From: Arsenophonus endosymbiont of Aleurodicus floccissimus
GTDB lineage: Bacteria > Pseudomonadota > Gammaproteobacteria > Enterobacterales > Enterobacteriaceae
Assembly: GCF_900343025.1 (NCBI RefSeq)
Contig: NZ_OUND01000002.1
Coordinates: forward strand, 1 to 64,000
Length of the DNA stretch: 64,000 nucleotides
Direction: 5' to 3'
Of this stretch, positions 1-12,118 are shown piece by piece. The translations under genes and the position numbers were made by a program. The number at the start of each line of letters is the position of its first letter. Position 1 is the first letter of the stretch. The notes under the pieces were generated by a model. That model did not search any database, had not been told where the DNA came from, and saw only the letters and a list, made by a program, of their open reading frames with translations.

Positions 1-240
1 TTAAAAGCTTGATGCTCAAAGAATGTTTTACTGATCGTAACGCCCTTTTGTTCAACTTGCTTTGCCGATGTTTGACCACCTTTACTACTGCCGACCAAAA
101 ATAACGTTACTGCATATTAGTTCATATATGAATTAACTGTTTTGTCACTCTTCAAGACTTTAAAATCAAATATTTTTTGATGATGTCTTGCGAGTGCCCC
201 ACACAGATTGTCTGATTACATTGTTAAAGAGCGTTCTACC
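1..240 (-). promoter_or_regulatory. rRNA operon leader (5' of 16S rRNA) with boxA
   Basis: Read on the minus strand this closely matches the leader found upstream of enterobacterial 16S rRNA. It has a boxA-like antitermination element at about 222-233 (GCTCTTTAACA). The conserved leader stretch with ACAATCTGTGTGGG follows, then a final TTTGAGCATCAAGCTTTTAA running off at position 1. In E. coli the mature 16S begins almost directly after that sequence, so the 16S gene should start at or just beyond the left edge. In E. coli an rRNA operon (rrnE) is likewise divergent from purHD, so the context agrees. No part of the 16S body is visible. Confidence 0.9.
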
Positions 241-247
241 TGGCGTA

Positions 248-275
248 TTATTACGCTTTTCACCTGTAAAGTCAA
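248..275 (-). promoter_or_regulatory. rRNA operon promoter P2
   Basis: On the minus strand there is TTGACT (270-275), a 16-base spacer and TAATAA (248-253), about 110 bases downstream of P1. The arrangement corresponds to the tandem P1/P2 promoters of E. coli rrn operons. The boxA element lies a few bases further downstream. Confidence 0.8.
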
Positions 276-357
276 GTGGTTATTTTTACCTTTTTTTACC
301 CTGCGTCAAGAAAATTCAATTCAATTTATTCGTTCTATACTGACTCAGTAGGGGAGC

Positions 358-385
358 ATTATAGGCAGTTTTACGCAGCTGGCAA
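358..385 (-). promoter_or_regulatory. rRNA operon promoter P1
   Basis: On the minus strand there is TTGCCA (380-385), a 16-base spacer and a perfect TATAAT (358-363), followed by a GC-rich discriminator (GCTCCCC). The 16-base spacing and GC-rich discriminator are typical of stringently controlled enterobacterial rrn P1 promoters. It drives leftward transcription into the leader and the off-window 16S gene. Confidence 0.85.
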
Positions 386-482
386 GCTTAATTTTGCATA
401 ATTAAACAGCAAAGTATTTATATTATACCGAATTATTGACAGAATTATCTAAAAAATAAAATAACAAAAATTATAGCGAAAT

Positions 483-498
483 ACGCAAACGTTTGCGT
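483..498. promoter_or_regulatory. PurR operator upstream of purHD
   Basis: The 16-base sequence ACGCAAACGTTTGCGT is a perfect palindrome and matches the purine repressor operator consensus of enterobacteria. It lies about 130 bases upstream of purH, where PurR would repress purHD when hypoxanthine or guanine binds. It also lies about 100 bases upstream of the divergent rrn P1 promoter. A partial second copy (TTGCGTTTGCGA) follows at about 505-516. No purR gene is visible in the window. Confidence 0.85.
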
Positions 499-626
499 TA
501 CAATTGCGTTTGCGACAAAAAATATTTGATTGAAACTAGTTATTTTCGAATATCATTTGTAATAGCCAATAGCAATAAAATTTAATTAATGTTTTAAAGC
601 ATTTTATTATTCCAAGGATCTATTTC

Positions 627-2216
627 ATGCCACAACTCCGCCCTATTCAGCGTGCTCTACTGAGTGTTTCTGGCAAAGAAGCTATTGTTGAATTTGCTAA
701 AGCTTTATCTCAACGTAAGGTTGAACTTATCTCTACCGGCGGTACAGCTAAATTATTGCTAGCAGCCGGGTTAACTGTTATAGAAGTTTCCGATTATACA
801 GGATGGCCAGAAATGATGGCTGGCCGTGTCAAAACGCTTCATCCGAAAGTACATGGTGGTATTCTCGGCCGGCGCGGGCAAGATAACGAAATAATGAGGC
901 AACATCAAGTTATGCCAATTGATATGGTTGTTGTTAATCTTTACCCTTTTGCAGAAACTGTTGCCAAGCCAGATTGTACGCTAGAAAATACCATTGAAAA
1001 TATTGATATTGGTGGGTCAGCCATGATCCGTTCTGCTGCTAAAAATTATAAAGATGTGGCGGTCGTGGTTAATAGTCAGGATTATCACAAAATCATCAAA
1101 GAGATGGATAATCAGCAAAATTCTCTAACTAACATGTTCCGCTTTGACTTGGCAGTTAAAGCTTTTGAACATACTGCCTCTTATGATGGAATGATTGCTA
1201 ATTATTTTGGTAAGTTAGTACCTTCTTATTATAGTGAGATGAACCAGCCTTCAGGAAAATTTCCTCGTACATTGAACCTGAATTTTATTAAACAGCAGGA
1301 TATGCGTTACGGCGAAAATAGTCATCAAGCTGCGGCTTTTTATATAGAGGAAAATAGATTAGAAGCTTCTGTCGCTAAAGCAAGACAGCTACAAGGCAAA
1401 TCGCTTTCTTATAATAATATTGCTGATACTGACGCAGCCTTGGAGTGCGTAAAAAGTTTTTCCAAACCGGCTTGTGTCATTGTCAAACACGCTAATCCTT
1501 GTGGTGTTGCGGTCAGTACTGATATCTGTGCCGCTTACGATCATGCTTTCAAAACTGATCCAACCTCTGCATTTGGTGGTATTATTGCATTTAATCGTGA
1601 ATTAGATGCAAATACGGCTAAAACAATTATTGAGCGTCAATTTGTTGAAGTCATTATTGCACCTGCGGTTACTGAAGCTGCGCTTGCAATACTTGCAAGC
1701 AAGCAGAATGTGCGTATTCTGGCCTGTGGCCAATGGCATTCACCTATTGCAGGTTTAGATTTCAAACGCGTAAATGGCGGCTTATTGGTGCAAGATCGCG
1801 ATTTAGGTTTAGTGACCAAAGCTGATCTGCGTGTCGTTTCCAAACGTCAGCCAAGCGAACAAGAAATAGATAATGCCCTATTTTGCTGGCATGTGGCAAA
1901 ATTTGTAAAATCCAATGCCATTGTTTATGCCAAAAATAATATGACAGTCGGTATTGGTGCGGGACAAATGAGCCGAGTTTATTCAGCAAAAATCGCAGCA
2001 TTAAAAGCGCAGGATGAAAATTTAGATCTTGTCGGATGTGCAATGGCATCTGATGCTTTCTTTCCATTCCGAGATAGTATTGATGCCGCCGCTACCGCCG
2101 GCATAACCTGTGTTATCCAACCAGGCGGTTCAATTCGTGACGATGAGATCATAGCCGCAGCTAATGAACATGATATCGCGATGACTTTTACTGATATGCG
2201 CCATTTCCGCCATTAA
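627..2216 (+). CDS. purH: Bifunctional AICAR transformylase / IMP cyclohydrolase
   Basis: PurH carries out the last two steps of de novo purine synthesis: formylation of AICAR, then ring closure to IMP. The 529-residue product has the same length as E. coli PurH. The N-terminal cyclohydrolase part (about 1-200) shows STGGTAK and GRVKTLHPK. The transformylase part shows the KHANPCG and AFGG motifs, and the end is conserved (DMRHFRH). The start follows an AAGGA-type ribosome site (about 614-618). It is the first gene of purHD, with purD starting 16 bases after its stop. Regulation by PurR is suggested by the palindromic operator at 483-498. No disruption is seen. Confidence 0.97.
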   Translation: MPQLRPIQRALLSVSGKEAIVEFAKALSQRKVELISTGGTAKLLLAAGLTVIEVSDYTGWPEMMAGRVKTLHPKVHGGILGRRGQDNEIMRQHQVMPIDMVVVNLYPFAETVAKPDCTLENTIENIDIGGSAMIRSAAKNYKDVAVVVNSQDYHKIIKEMDNQQNSLTNMFRFDLAVKAFEHTASYDGMIANYFGKLVPSYYSEMNQPSGKFPRTLNLNFIKQQDMRYGENSHQAAAFYIEENRLEASVAKARQLQGKSLSYNNIADTDAALECVKSFSKPACVIVKHANPCGVAVSTDICAAYDHAFKTDPTSAFGGIIAFNRELDANTAKTIIERQFVEVIIAPAVTEAALAILASKQNVRILACGQWHSPIAGLDFKRVNGGLLVQDRDLGLVTKADLRVVSKRQPSEQEIDNALFCWHVAKFVKSNAIVYAKNNMTVGIGAGQMSRVYSAKIAALKAQDENLDLVGCAMASDAFFPFRDSIDAAATAGITCVIQPGGSIRDDEIIAAANEHDIAMTFTDMRHFRH

Positions 2217-2232
2217 TTTAGGGAGCAATAAC

Positions 2233-3516
2233 ATGAATATTTTAATTATTGGCAATGGCGGTCGTGAGCATGCTTTAGCATGGAAAGCAACACAATCACC
2301 TCTCGCTGACAAGGTTTATGTTGCACCCGGTAATGCCGGAACTGCACTAGAAAAAAATCTAACCAATATTAATATTCCAATAACAGATATTACTGGATTA
2401 GTCGATTTTGCCAAAAATAATAATATTGGTTTAACGATCGTTGGACCAGAAACCCCCTTAATTCTAGGCGTTGTTGATGCTTTTCAACATGCCGGTTTAA
2501 CGATCTTTGGTCCCAGTCAAAAAGCAGCACAATTAGAAGGATCTAAAGCTTTTACAAAAGATTTCCTTACTCGTCATCATATTCCGACCGCCACTTACCA
2601 GAATTTTACTGAAGTTGAGCCCTCACTCTCCTACTTAAACAAAATGGGCGCTCCGATTGTTATTAAAGCTGATGGGCTAGCCGCAGGTAAAGGCGTGGTT
2701 GTTGCTATGGCTTTAGAAGAAGCCAAAAATGCTGTTCATGATATGCTTGCCGGTAATGCATTTGGCCAAGCAGGTCACCGTATCGTTATTGAGGAGTTTC
2801 TTGACGGCGAAGAAGCCAGTTTTATCGTAATGGTTGATGGTGAGAATGTCATTCCTATGGCAACAAGCCAAGATCATAAGCGTGTTGGTAATAATGATAG
2901 CGGGCCAAATACGGGTGGAATGGGCGCATATTCTCCTGCTCCGGTTGTCACAGACATTATTCATCAGCATGTAATGGATCAAATTATTTATCCTACGGTA
3001 AAAGGTATGGCGCTCGAAGATCGGCGATATCAAGGATTTTTATATGCGGGATTAATGATAGATAAACAAGGAAATCCAAAGGTTATTGAATTTAATTGTC
3101 GATTTGGTGATCCAGAAACACAACCCATTATGATGCGCTTACAATCTGATCTGGTAGAACTTTGTCTAGCCGGCGCTAAAGGAGAATTAGCGGGTAAAAC
3201 ATCATTTTGGGATGAACGCTCTGCCTTAGGTGTTGTCATGGCCGCTGAAGGTTATCCGGCCAATTATCGTAAAGATGATATTATTGAAGGGATCAATGAT
3301 AAACCAGTAGAAATGTGTAAAGTTTTTCACGCTGGAACAGAATTAAAGCAAAATCAAGTCATTACTGCCGGTGGCCGTGTGCTGTGTGTTACTGCGCTTG
3401 GAAAGACAATTCTTGATGCCCAAAAAGCTGCTTATCAGAAAGCAGAAAAAATATCCTGGACGGGTTGTTTCTATCGGGATGATATCGGTTATCGAGCACT
3501 CGCTCGTTTAAAATAA
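2233..3516 (+). CDS. purD: Phosphoribosylamine-glycine ligase (GARS)
   Basis: PurD joins glycine to phosphoribosylamine using ATP, the second step of purine synthesis. The 427-residue protein is full length for the family (E. coli 429). It begins with the usual MNILIIGNGGREHAL stretch, and the ATP-grasp core shows KADGLAAGKGV and the FNCRFGDPETQ metal/ATP region. The start has a GGGAG ribosome site. It is the second gene of purHD, and the sequence beyond its stop belongs to a convergent broken yjaH. The zraPSR genes that lie here in E. coli are absent. Confidence 0.97.
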   Translation: MNILIIGNGGREHALAWKATQSPLADKVYVAPGNAGTALEKNLTNINIPITDITGLVDFAKNNNIGLTIVGPETPLILGVVDAFQHAGLTIFGPSQKAAQLEGSKAFTKDFLTRHHIPTATYQNFTEVEPSLSYLNKMGAPIVIKADGLAAGKGVVVAMALEEAKNAVHDMLAGNAFGQAGHRIVIEEFLDGEEASFIVMVDGENVIPMATSQDHKRVGNNDSGPNTGGMGAYSPAPVVTDIIHQHVMDQIIYPTVKGMALEDRRYQGFLYAGLMIDKQGNPKVIEFNCRFGDPETQPIMMRLQSDLVELCLAGAKGELAGKTSFWDERSALGVVMAAEGYPANYRKDDIIEGINDKPVEMCKVFHAGTELKQNQVITAGGRVLCVTALGKTILDAQKAAYQKAEKISWTGCFYRDDIGYRALARLK

Positions 3517-3521
3517 AAAAT

Positions 3522-4184
3522 TTAAAGTTTCTCTTTTGTTAGCGCCCATAAACAGAAATTCTCATTGGCAACGAGCAATAACTCGTTGCCCTCTGGTGCT
3601 TCTAACCAGGAAATAGCCAAGTCATCTGAACTAGTCTTCGCTTTTTTTGAAGCAACCAATTTTCAGCTTGAGCGGTAAACGATGTATCACGTTTTTCACC
3701 ACTACAAGTTATAATTTGTCCTTGACGCCAATGACCTTGGTAAAGATGAACATTACCAGCAATAAGTGTGTTGCTCAATTCAATTAAACGCTCTGATTCA
3801 AATAGCCAGCGAACAATATCATCCTTAGTTAAAGAAATTTTGTTATTATTTATTATGCGCTGCATAAAAAATAATATGGTCATTTTGATTTGATCAAATC
3901 TTAGCTGTTGTTGCTCTTTATTTTTATAGTCAAAAGATTGATGCTACCAAATTTGAAATTTGCCAAAGTTTATTTTGACGATATTCAAAGAAAGTAATGG
4001 TAGTATCTTTGCCTTGGTAAGGACTATATACAGCGACAACTACTTGACAGTTTGCTTTTTTGATCATTTAAGCACCATAGCCTAACGACGGGCCGGCGTC
4101 AGAAATAAATCCACTTGCGCTAAATTCGGGCATTTTAGGTTTACCGGTGCAAGCGCCCAGTAAAATGAGGATATGCCCAATCAA
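3522..4184 (-). pseudogene. yjaH: Broken DUF1481 lipoprotein gene (YjaH-like)
   Basis: Downstream of hupA, where E. coli has yjaH, the minus strand holds a lipoprotein signal ending LLGAC (Cys lipidation site) followed by PEFSASGFISD. After a stop comes VYSPYQGKDTTITFFEYRQN. A third frame then gives 93 residues containing GNVHLYQGHWRQGQ, and a fourth ends WLEAPEGNELLLVANENFC. These pieces follow the order of E. coli YjaH. At least three frameshifts or stops separate them, so the gene is dead. Its function in E. coli is not well defined. The only start in frame with the signal peptide is a TTG at 4182-4184. Confidence 0.8.
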
Positions 4185-4185
4185 T

Positions 4186-4205
4186 AAAAGGGGTGTAATA
4201 CCCCC
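4186..4205 (-). terminator. Rho-independent terminator after hupA
   Basis: On the minus strand a GGGG/CCCC stem with a 7-base loop (4190-4204) is followed by TTTT. It lies about 27 bases beyond the hupA stop. The stem is short, so this is probable rather than certain. Confidence 0.6.
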
Positions 4206-4231
4206 TCTGAATATTCTTTTTCGCAACTGAA

Positions 4232-4528
4232 TTACTTAACTGCTTCTTTCAGTGATTTTCCAGCAACAAATACTGGTACATTAGCGGCTTCAATCTTGAG
4301 TTCTGCACCTGTTTTAGGATTACGACCAGTACGAGCTGCACGATAATTAATCTTAAAAGTACCAAAACCAACGAATTGAACTTGCTCACCTTCTTTCAAT
4401 GCATCTGTAATACATTCAATGACTGCTTCTAACGCACTTTTAGCTTGAGTCTTAGTCAAGTTTGCCTTTTGCGCGACACATTCAATTACATGACCCTTAT
4501 TCATGTTCTTATTTACAGTCTTATTCAT
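4232..4528 (-). CDS. hupA: DNA-binding protein HU-alpha, unusual N-terminus
   Basis: HU is a small dimeric nucleoid protein that bends DNA without sequence specificity. The C-terminal two thirds show the family signature GFGTF and RTGRNPKTG (the DNA-wrapping arm), ending [10 protein letters not shown]. Position between yjaG and yjaH identifies it as hupA. The best ribosome site (AAGGAT) lies seven bases before the first ATG, giving 98 residues against 90 in E. coli. The extra residues look like a repeat of the start ([12 protein letters not shown]). An ATG at 4504 would give a standard 90-residue protein. The protein is quite divergent and contains two cysteines, which enterobacterial HU lacks. 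Confidence 0.9.
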   Translation of the reverse strand: MNKTVNKNMNKGHVIECVAQKANLTKTQAKSALEAVIECITDALKEGEQVQFVGFGTFKINYRAARTGRNPKTGAELKIEAANVPVFVAGKSLKEAVK

Positions 4529-4725
4529 AAGTTATCCTTACACAGTGTGTTTATCATTTGCATAGCATCGAGTACGTTGGATATGTAGAACTTATTAATT
4601 CTTAATATACGTCCCGAAAGTACTCCTCTCCACCTTCACTGTAAAGCATAGTATAGGCGAATGTGAAGCGTTAAAAATCAGTATTTATGGTACCAAATCA
4701 CGTTTTTAAACACTATGAACGGAAA

Positions 4726-5313
4726 TTAGGTAACCTTAATGCCAATATTGCTGATCCCTACTTCACGGAGGTCGGATTTTAATCCTTTAATCAGCGCTAC
4801 ATCCCGCTCTTCACAAGCGGCAAGTAAACGGTAAATCTCCCATTGAATATCCCATTCTTCTTCAATGGTAAGCAATTCTTTCAGTTCTTCATCAGACATC
4901 TCTTTACCTGTCTGAGTCATCTCAAACATTGCGATAGTTCGAATCGAAATTTTACTTACTTCAATAGCACCTTCTAATGTTTCCCCACTTAAGTAAGAAT
5001 GAATTATTTCACTTAAAGCAATACATGCATCAATAGCAGGATGAACTCCGTATATATCAAAATCATTTGCGACGGGAACAACTTCCTCTAACTTTTCCAA
5101 CTGATTATCAAAATCAATTTTACTATCTTTAATAATCAGTGATTCCCAGATTAAATCTAAAATAATACGATAACGTATTGGATTTAAAAAGCTCGTCTGT
5201 TTACAAAACAATTGATAATTAGGATACATACGCTCACATAAACAGGCCATGAAAGTAATATGCCGCCAACTATCTAATTTTGCCAACCGCAAATGAATGG
5301 GGTTTCTTAACAT
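4726..5313 (-). CDS. yjaG: Conserved DUF416 protein YjaG
   Basis: This is a family member of unknown molecular function, almost always next to hupA in enterobacteria. The product from this ATG is 195 residues (E. coli 196) and begins MLRNPIHLRLAKLDSW, close to the E. coli start. A GTG five codons upstream (5328) is also possible. The hallmark stretches FMACLCERMYPNY, YGVHPAIDACIALSE and the acidic EEEWDIQWEI are all present, and no disruption is seen. It lies about 60 bases downstream of nfi on the same strand, in the hemE-nfi-yjaG-hupA order of E. coli. Confidence 0.9.
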   Translation of the reverse strand: MLRNPIHLRLAKLDSWRHITFMACLCERMYPNYQLFCKQTSFLNPIRYRIILDLIWESLIIKDSKIDFDNQLEKLEEVVPVANDFDIYGVHPAIDACIALSEIIHSYLSGETLEGAIEVSKISIRTIAMFEMTQTGKEMSDEELKELLTIEEEWDIQWEIYRLLAACEERDVALIKGLKSDLREVGISNIGIKVT

Positions 5314-5387
5314 CAAATTTCTACTCACTTACGTTTTACGCCGAAGTTTACCTGAAAATCAACAGGTTCCACATATTTTAACTTTAA

Positions 5388-6056
5388 TTATGCCAAATTC
5401 TGTTTCATTCGATTAAAAAACGCTCTATTAGAAGCGATTCCATCAGCCCAACGAGTAGGTTCAGGTAAACAATAACCTTTAATAAAATGCTTAACCCATA
5501 ATAGTAAAGCATCTAAACTTATTTTATGGCCAGGTGATATATAAAGTGGTTTACATCTTTTTTTACTACGAAACACCCAACCAATTTGCTCATTATTATC
5601 ATTCAATGGTTGGCAGCTTTTCACTATTTCATCTAAAGCTTCATGATGACAACATAGACGATTTTTTGCTATACCAATCGTTGGAATATCTAATAAAAGC
5701 CCAAAATGACTAGCTACCCCAAAACGACGAGGATGGGCTATTCCTTGGCCATCAACCATAACAAAATCGGGTTTATGTTGCAGTTTTTCCCAAACCGCCA
5801 GTAGTGCAGGATACTCTCGAAAAGAGAGTAAACCTGGAATATAAGGAAATTCAGTCGGTATACGGGCAATATGATATTCAACAATAGCAAGTGAAGGCCA
5901 GTGCATAACAACCATTGCGGCTCGGGTTATAGTACCTTTTTCTTCCAATACAACATCAGCACCAGCAATAAGATTAGGGGTAGCAAAATTATCCGTAAGA
6001 ATAATTTGTTTAGCTTTTGTGGTCTGTTCCTGATGTAATAATTTGGTATCAATCAT
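5388..6056 (-). CDS. nfi: Endonuclease V (deoxyinosine 3' endonuclease)
   Basis: Endonuclease V nicks DNA next to deaminated bases such as deoxyinosine and starts their repair. The 222-residue product matches the E. coli length of 223. It shows the conserved IAGADVV metal-site region near residue 30, the IPGLLSFREYP motif, and FVMVDGQGIAHPRRFGVASH with the acidic and histidine residues of the active site. The gene looks intact. An AT-rich gap of about 175 bases separates it from hemE upstream. Confidence 0.94.
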   Translation of the reverse strand: MIDTKLLHQEQTTKAKQIILTDNFATPNLIAGADVVLEEKGTITRAAMVVMHWPSLAIVEYHIARIPTEFPYIPGLLSFREYPALLAVWEKLQHKPDFVMVDGQGIAHPRRFGVASHFGLLLDIPTIGIAKNRLCCHHEALDEIVKSCQPLNDNNEQIGWVFRSKKRCKPLYISPGHKISLDALLLWVKHFIKGYCLPEPTRWADGIASNRAFFNRMKQNLA

Positions 6057-6231
6057 ATTTATTTTTTACTTAAAAAATTTTTATATAAATATATTTTATT
6101 ATTTGTTTTATAATACAAAATTTAAAAAATACATTTAAATAATTGTAAATATTTAATATAGATTTAATAATAAATAAAAAAATATAACAATTATTATTTA
6201 TCGGCATTTTCTTTGTTTGGATAAACCTTAC

Positions 6232-7296
6232 TTATTGATGATATTGCTCTGATAATTTATGTACTGAATTAATAAAATTTTTAACATGCTCAGGTGGAAT
6301 ATCCTGGTGAATGCCATGACCTAAATTAAAAACATGGCCACTGCCCTGACCGAATTGCTTTAAAATTGTTTTAACCTCAAACTCGATACGTTCTTTTGAT
6401 GCATATAATATAGAAGGGTCCATGTTTCCCTGTAATGCAACCTTATCTCCTACACAAGAACGAGCCTCTTCAATATCTGTCATCCAGTCGATCCCTAACG
6501 CGTCACAACCGGTCGCAGCCATTGCCTCTAACCATTGGCCACCGCCTTTAGTAAATAATGTCACCGGGACTTTACGTCCTTCATGTTCTCGCTGTAGACT
6601 ATCAATGATCTGATGCATGTAATGTAAAGAAAATTGATGGTAATCAGGCCCGGTTAATACACCACCCCAAGTATCAAAAATCATCACCGATTGAGCACCA
6701 GCCAGGATCTGAGCATTTAGATAAAGAATGACACTTTGGGCCAACTTATCCAATAATAGATGTAACGCTTTTGGCTCCGTATACATCATCTTCTTAATAT
6801 GGGTAAAAGCCTTACTGCTTCGTCCTTCTACCATATAAGTTGCCAACGTCCATGGGCTACCAGAAAAACCGATTAATGGCACTTTTGCTTGTAACGCCTT
6901 GCGGATAGCACGTACAGCATTCATTACGTAAACCAATTCTTGCTCAGGATCAGGAATTGGCAGTTTCTCTATATCAGCCAAACAATCAATTGGACGCTGA
7001 AACATCGGCCCTTCTCCAGCTGAAAAATAAAGACCTAACCCCATCGCATCAGGAATAGTAAGAATATCTGAAAACAGGATCGCCGCATCTAATGGAAAAC
7101 GATCTAGCGGTTGTAATGTCACTTCACAGGCTAACTCGGTATTTTTGCACAATGAGAGAAAATCACCGGCTTGCTGACGAATTTTTCGATACTCTGGTAA
7201 ATAACAACCAGCCTGGCGCATCATCCATACAGGGGTTTTATCAACTGGCTGCCGTAATAGCGCACGTAAGTAGCGATCATTTGTTAATGCAAACAT
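6232..7296 (-). CDS. hemE: Uroporphyrinogen decarboxylase, conserved Arg replaced by Cys
   Basis: HemE removes four carboxyl groups from uroporphyrinogen III to give coproporphyrinogen III in haem synthesis. The ATG at 7296 follows a GGAG site and gives 354 residues, exactly the E. coli length. A longer frame to 7332 has no comparable ribosome site. The [14 protein letters not shown] region, YDTWGG-like IFDTWGG and the C-terminal [16 protein letters not shown] are conserved. The N-terminal signature, normally RQAGRYLPEY, reads [10 protein letters not shown] here. The second arginine (Arg41 in human numbering) binds substrate carboxylates. The change needs only one C-to-T transition. The frame is otherwise undamaged. 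Confidence 0.93.
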   Translation of the reverse strand: MFALTNDRYLRALLRQPVDKTPVWMMRQAGCYLPEYRKIRQQAGDFLSLCKNTELACEVTLQPLDRFPLDAAILFSDILTIPDAMGLGLYFSAGEGPMFQRPIDCLADIEKLPIPDPEQELVYVMNAVRAIRKALQAKVPLIGFSGSPWTLATYMVEGRSSKAFTHIKKMMYTEPKALHLLLDKLAQSVILYLNAQILAGAQSVMIFDTWGGVLTGPDYHQFSLHYMHQIIDSLQREHEGRKVPVTLFTKGGGQWLEAMAATGCDALGIDWMTDIEEARSCVGDKVALQGNMDPSILYASKERIEFEVKTILKQFGQGSGHVFNLGHGIHQDIPPEHVKNFINSVHKLSEQYHQ

Positions 7297-7401
7297 CATT
7301 AGCTCCATTAAATGGCAATTAGAAATTGCCAATTATCATCGTGTATTTGCCTTTTTATTGTTGCTTAAATCAGCAACAACTTAGATATAGCGTGATTAAT
7401 A

Positions 7402-8196
7402 TTATTTGTATAAGTTATCATTTTCTTGTCGACATAAAGCCAGTGTATCTTGAATTAAACGACGAGCTATGGTATTACGAGAGCGGTAATTTATCATGAT
7501 GATACCAGTCCCGCACTAATTAATTCATTAGGATTAGCCTGGATTTCACTACCGACATAATCAGCCAGAAAACCGATCATTAATGAATGAGGAAAAGGCC
7601 ATGGCTGTGAAAGGATATAATGAATGTTACTAATGATAATATTATTCTCTTCTTTCACTTCCCTTGTCACTGCTTCTTCAATAGTTTCACCTAGTTCAAC
7701 AAATCCTGCTAATACAGTAAATATTGGCTTTTTTTTATGACGCCGATGTTGAGCCAATAAAATATGATCAGCACGTCGAATAGCAACAATAATACAGGGC
7801 GCAATTTGCGGATAATAGCATTCATGACAATGACTACACAAGCATGCCCATTCGGTTAAGCTAGCTGTCATTTTGTTGCCACAATAGCCCGCAATAATGG
7901 TGCGAACGATAAAACTCTACCAGTTGAATACCGCGTCCAACTAGTTTCAATAGCCCCTGATCTTGACTGGCAATCCATCGCAGCGAACACATATCCGTTG
8001 GTGATTTTGCTATAATTAACCAAATCGTTTCCTCTTGCCATTCACCAATAGGGAGTGCCTCTTTTCCTGTTAACGACCAAAATTGGGCGGAACCTTTCGG
8101 TAAATCACCATTCGGCAACCAAATTCGACCAGCAGAACTAACCACCCACCAGCCTGTTTCTGTTCCTGTTAATTTTTTTCTAATCATATAGCTCAA
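7402..8196 (-). pseudogene. nudC: Broken NADH pyrophosphatase / NAD-RNA decapping Nudix gene
   Basis: NudC cleaves NADH and removes NAD caps from RNA. The first frame (8196-7861) carries the N-terminal domain, ending at the zinc-ribbon start (YRSHHYCG). An extra G in a G run near 7888-7890 shifts the frame. The second frame continues with [14 protein letters not shown] and the Nudix box [20 protein letters not shown]. It stops early, and the true C-terminus (RNTIARRLIQDTLALCRQE) lies in a third frame ending at 7402. Two frameshifts are therefore visible. It keeps the E. coli place next to hemE; rsd, the next gene in E. coli, is missing. Confidence 0.88.
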
Positions 8197-8330
8197 TTCT
8201 TCTATATTTTATTGATTAGTGAATTTTGAAAATATGCCTTACTTGAATCCCAGTTAATATAGGCTAACTCATTTTCATCAATATCAAGTATCTATTTTGA
8301 TTAACAGTTGTTTGATGGAGAAGTTATCCA

Positions 8331-8360
8331 TTGCAGTTTTCATTATCTCTCTTATATACT
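8331..8360 (+). promoter_or_regulatory. Probable thiC operon promoter
   Basis: TTGCAG (8331-8336), an 18-base spacer and TATACT (8355-8360) lie about 10 bases upstream of the TPP riboswitch. This is the expected place for the promoter of the thiamine operon. Confidence 0.6.
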
Positions 8361-8369
8361 GACATCATC

Positions 8370-8470
8370 TTGTCGGAGTGCCTAGTCGGTTTAATAATAC
8401 CTACAGGCTGAGACCGTTAACTCGGGTCCGCGGAACCTGATCAGGCTAATACCTGGGAAGGGAACAAGAG
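8370..8470 (+). ncRNA. TPP (THI-box) riboswitch
   Basis: The sequence closely follows the E. coli thiC leader aptamer. It has TTGTCGGAGTGCC, CAGGCTGAGA (the pyrimidine-sensing helix) at about 8404-8413, CGGAACCTGATCAGGCTAATACCTG (8431-8455) and GGGAACAAG. This family binds thiamine pyrophosphate and shuts down translation or transcription of the operon. The aptamer ends about 130 bases before the thiC start, leaving room for an expression platform. All core motifs are present, so feedback control of thiCEFSGH is expected. Confidence 0.95.
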
Positions 8471-8588
8471 TAACCGACCTGCGATTTTGACTTATCAAAA
8501 GTAAACAGGGCAATTATTATACTATTACTCTCACCGAGCTCCAAACAAGCAATTTCTCTCTTACGTGAACCATTTATAATAATTTTAG

Positions 8589-11162
<2,574 letters not shown>

Positions 11163-11170
<8 letters not shown>

Positions 11171-11912
11171 TGATGCTATTTTTATGCGCTATAGCCGCCA
11201 ACTATTACTTGAAGAAATCGGTAATAAAGGACAACAAAAATTAACAATGAGCAAAGTGCTTATTGTAGGATTGGGTGGACTGGGTTCACCAGCGGCACTT
11301 TATTTAGCGGCGGCCGGTGTCGGCGAACTCTGGTTGGCCGATAACGATAAACTACATATTTCCAACCTGCAACGACAAATTCTTTACTACACGCAGGATG
11401 TTTCTCAGCTTAAAGTCACATTAGCAGCAAAACAACTTAATCAGCTCAATCCACAAATCAAGATAAAAACATTTAATACCAAACAACATTATCATTCTCT
11501 CCGTCCACTTGTCCGTAATACGGATCTAGTATTGGATTGTACTGATAATATGTTAACCCGCCAGGCAATTAATGCAGCTTGCGTGGCAGAAAAAAAACCA
11601 CTCATTAGTGGTAGTGCAGTAGGATTCAATGGTCAACTGTTAGTGCTTGAACCGCCTTATCACCAAGGCTGCTATGCTTGCCTTTATTCTGATACCAATG
11701 AACCCTATCAAAACTGCCGCACAGCAGGAGTTGTCGGACCGATTGTTGGCGTTATTGGCACTCTGCAAGCCTTAGAGGCGATTAAATTATTAATCAATTT
11801 ACCTTCTTCGCTCAATGGAAAACTGAAATTATTCGATGGCAAACAACATAACTGGAATACCTTGCAACTTAGCAAAGCAAAAAGCTGTTTAGTTTGTGGA
11901 ACCAGGAGATAA
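11163..11912 (+). CDS. thiF: ThiS adenylyltransferase ThiF
   Basis: ThiF adenylates the C-terminal glycine of ThiS, so that sulfur can be loaded as a thiocarboxylate for thiazole formation. The 249-residue E1-like protein (E. coli 251) has the nucleotide loop GLGGLGSP, the SNLQRQ motif, two Cys pairs (CYAC and CLVC) for structural zinc, and the conserved [10 protein letters not shown] cysteine segment. It overlaps thiE, and thiS begins two bases after its stop, so the sulfur-carrier genes are translated as a unit. Confidence 0.95.
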
Positions 11913-11914
11913 AT

Positions 11915-12115
11915 ATGCACATTATGCTAAATGATCGATTGATCGAACTTAATAGTGCGATCACAATCAGCCAATTATTTGATCATCTGAAACTTAACGC
12001 ATCAGGTATTGCAATAGCAATTAATCAGATCATTATTCCCCGTGAAGATTGGAACCATCACTATATTAACCACCAAGATAAAATCCTGCTATTCCAGGCC
12101 ATTGCCGGAGGCTAA
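11915..12115 (+). CDS. thiS: Sulfur carrier protein ThiS
   Basis: ThiS is the ubiquitin-like carrier whose C-terminal Gly-Gly is adenylated by ThiF and thiolated to donate sulfur to ThiG. The ATG at 11915 follows an AGGAG site and gives 66 residues, as in E. coli. An in-frame extension into thiF is not supported. The protein ends LLFQAIAGG with the essential diglycine, and it has the INQIIIPREDW stretch typical of the family. It sits between thiF and thiG with gaps of two and three bases. Confidence 0.94.
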   Translation: MHIMLNDRLIELNSAITISQLFDHLKLNASGIAIAINQIIIPREDWNHHYINHQDKILLFQAIAGG

Positions 12116-12118
12116 TTT

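Noticed and set aside
3567-3590. Perfect hairpin GGCAACGAG/CTCGTTGCC downstream of purD, considered as the purHD terminator.
   Set aside because: It lies inside the coding sequence of the yjaH remnant (codons for GNELLLVAN) and has no T run on either strand, so a coding coincidence is more likely.
6060-6231. Very AT-rich stretch between nfi and hemE considered as an origin or small RNA.
   Set aside because: No repeated boxes, hairpin or promoter pattern; looks like simple intergenic AT drift.
7314-7330. Palindrome GGCAATT AGA AATTGCC just upstream of hemE, considered as an operator.
   Set aside because: Short, AT-rich arms next to the ribosome site with no known matching regulator; could be chance.
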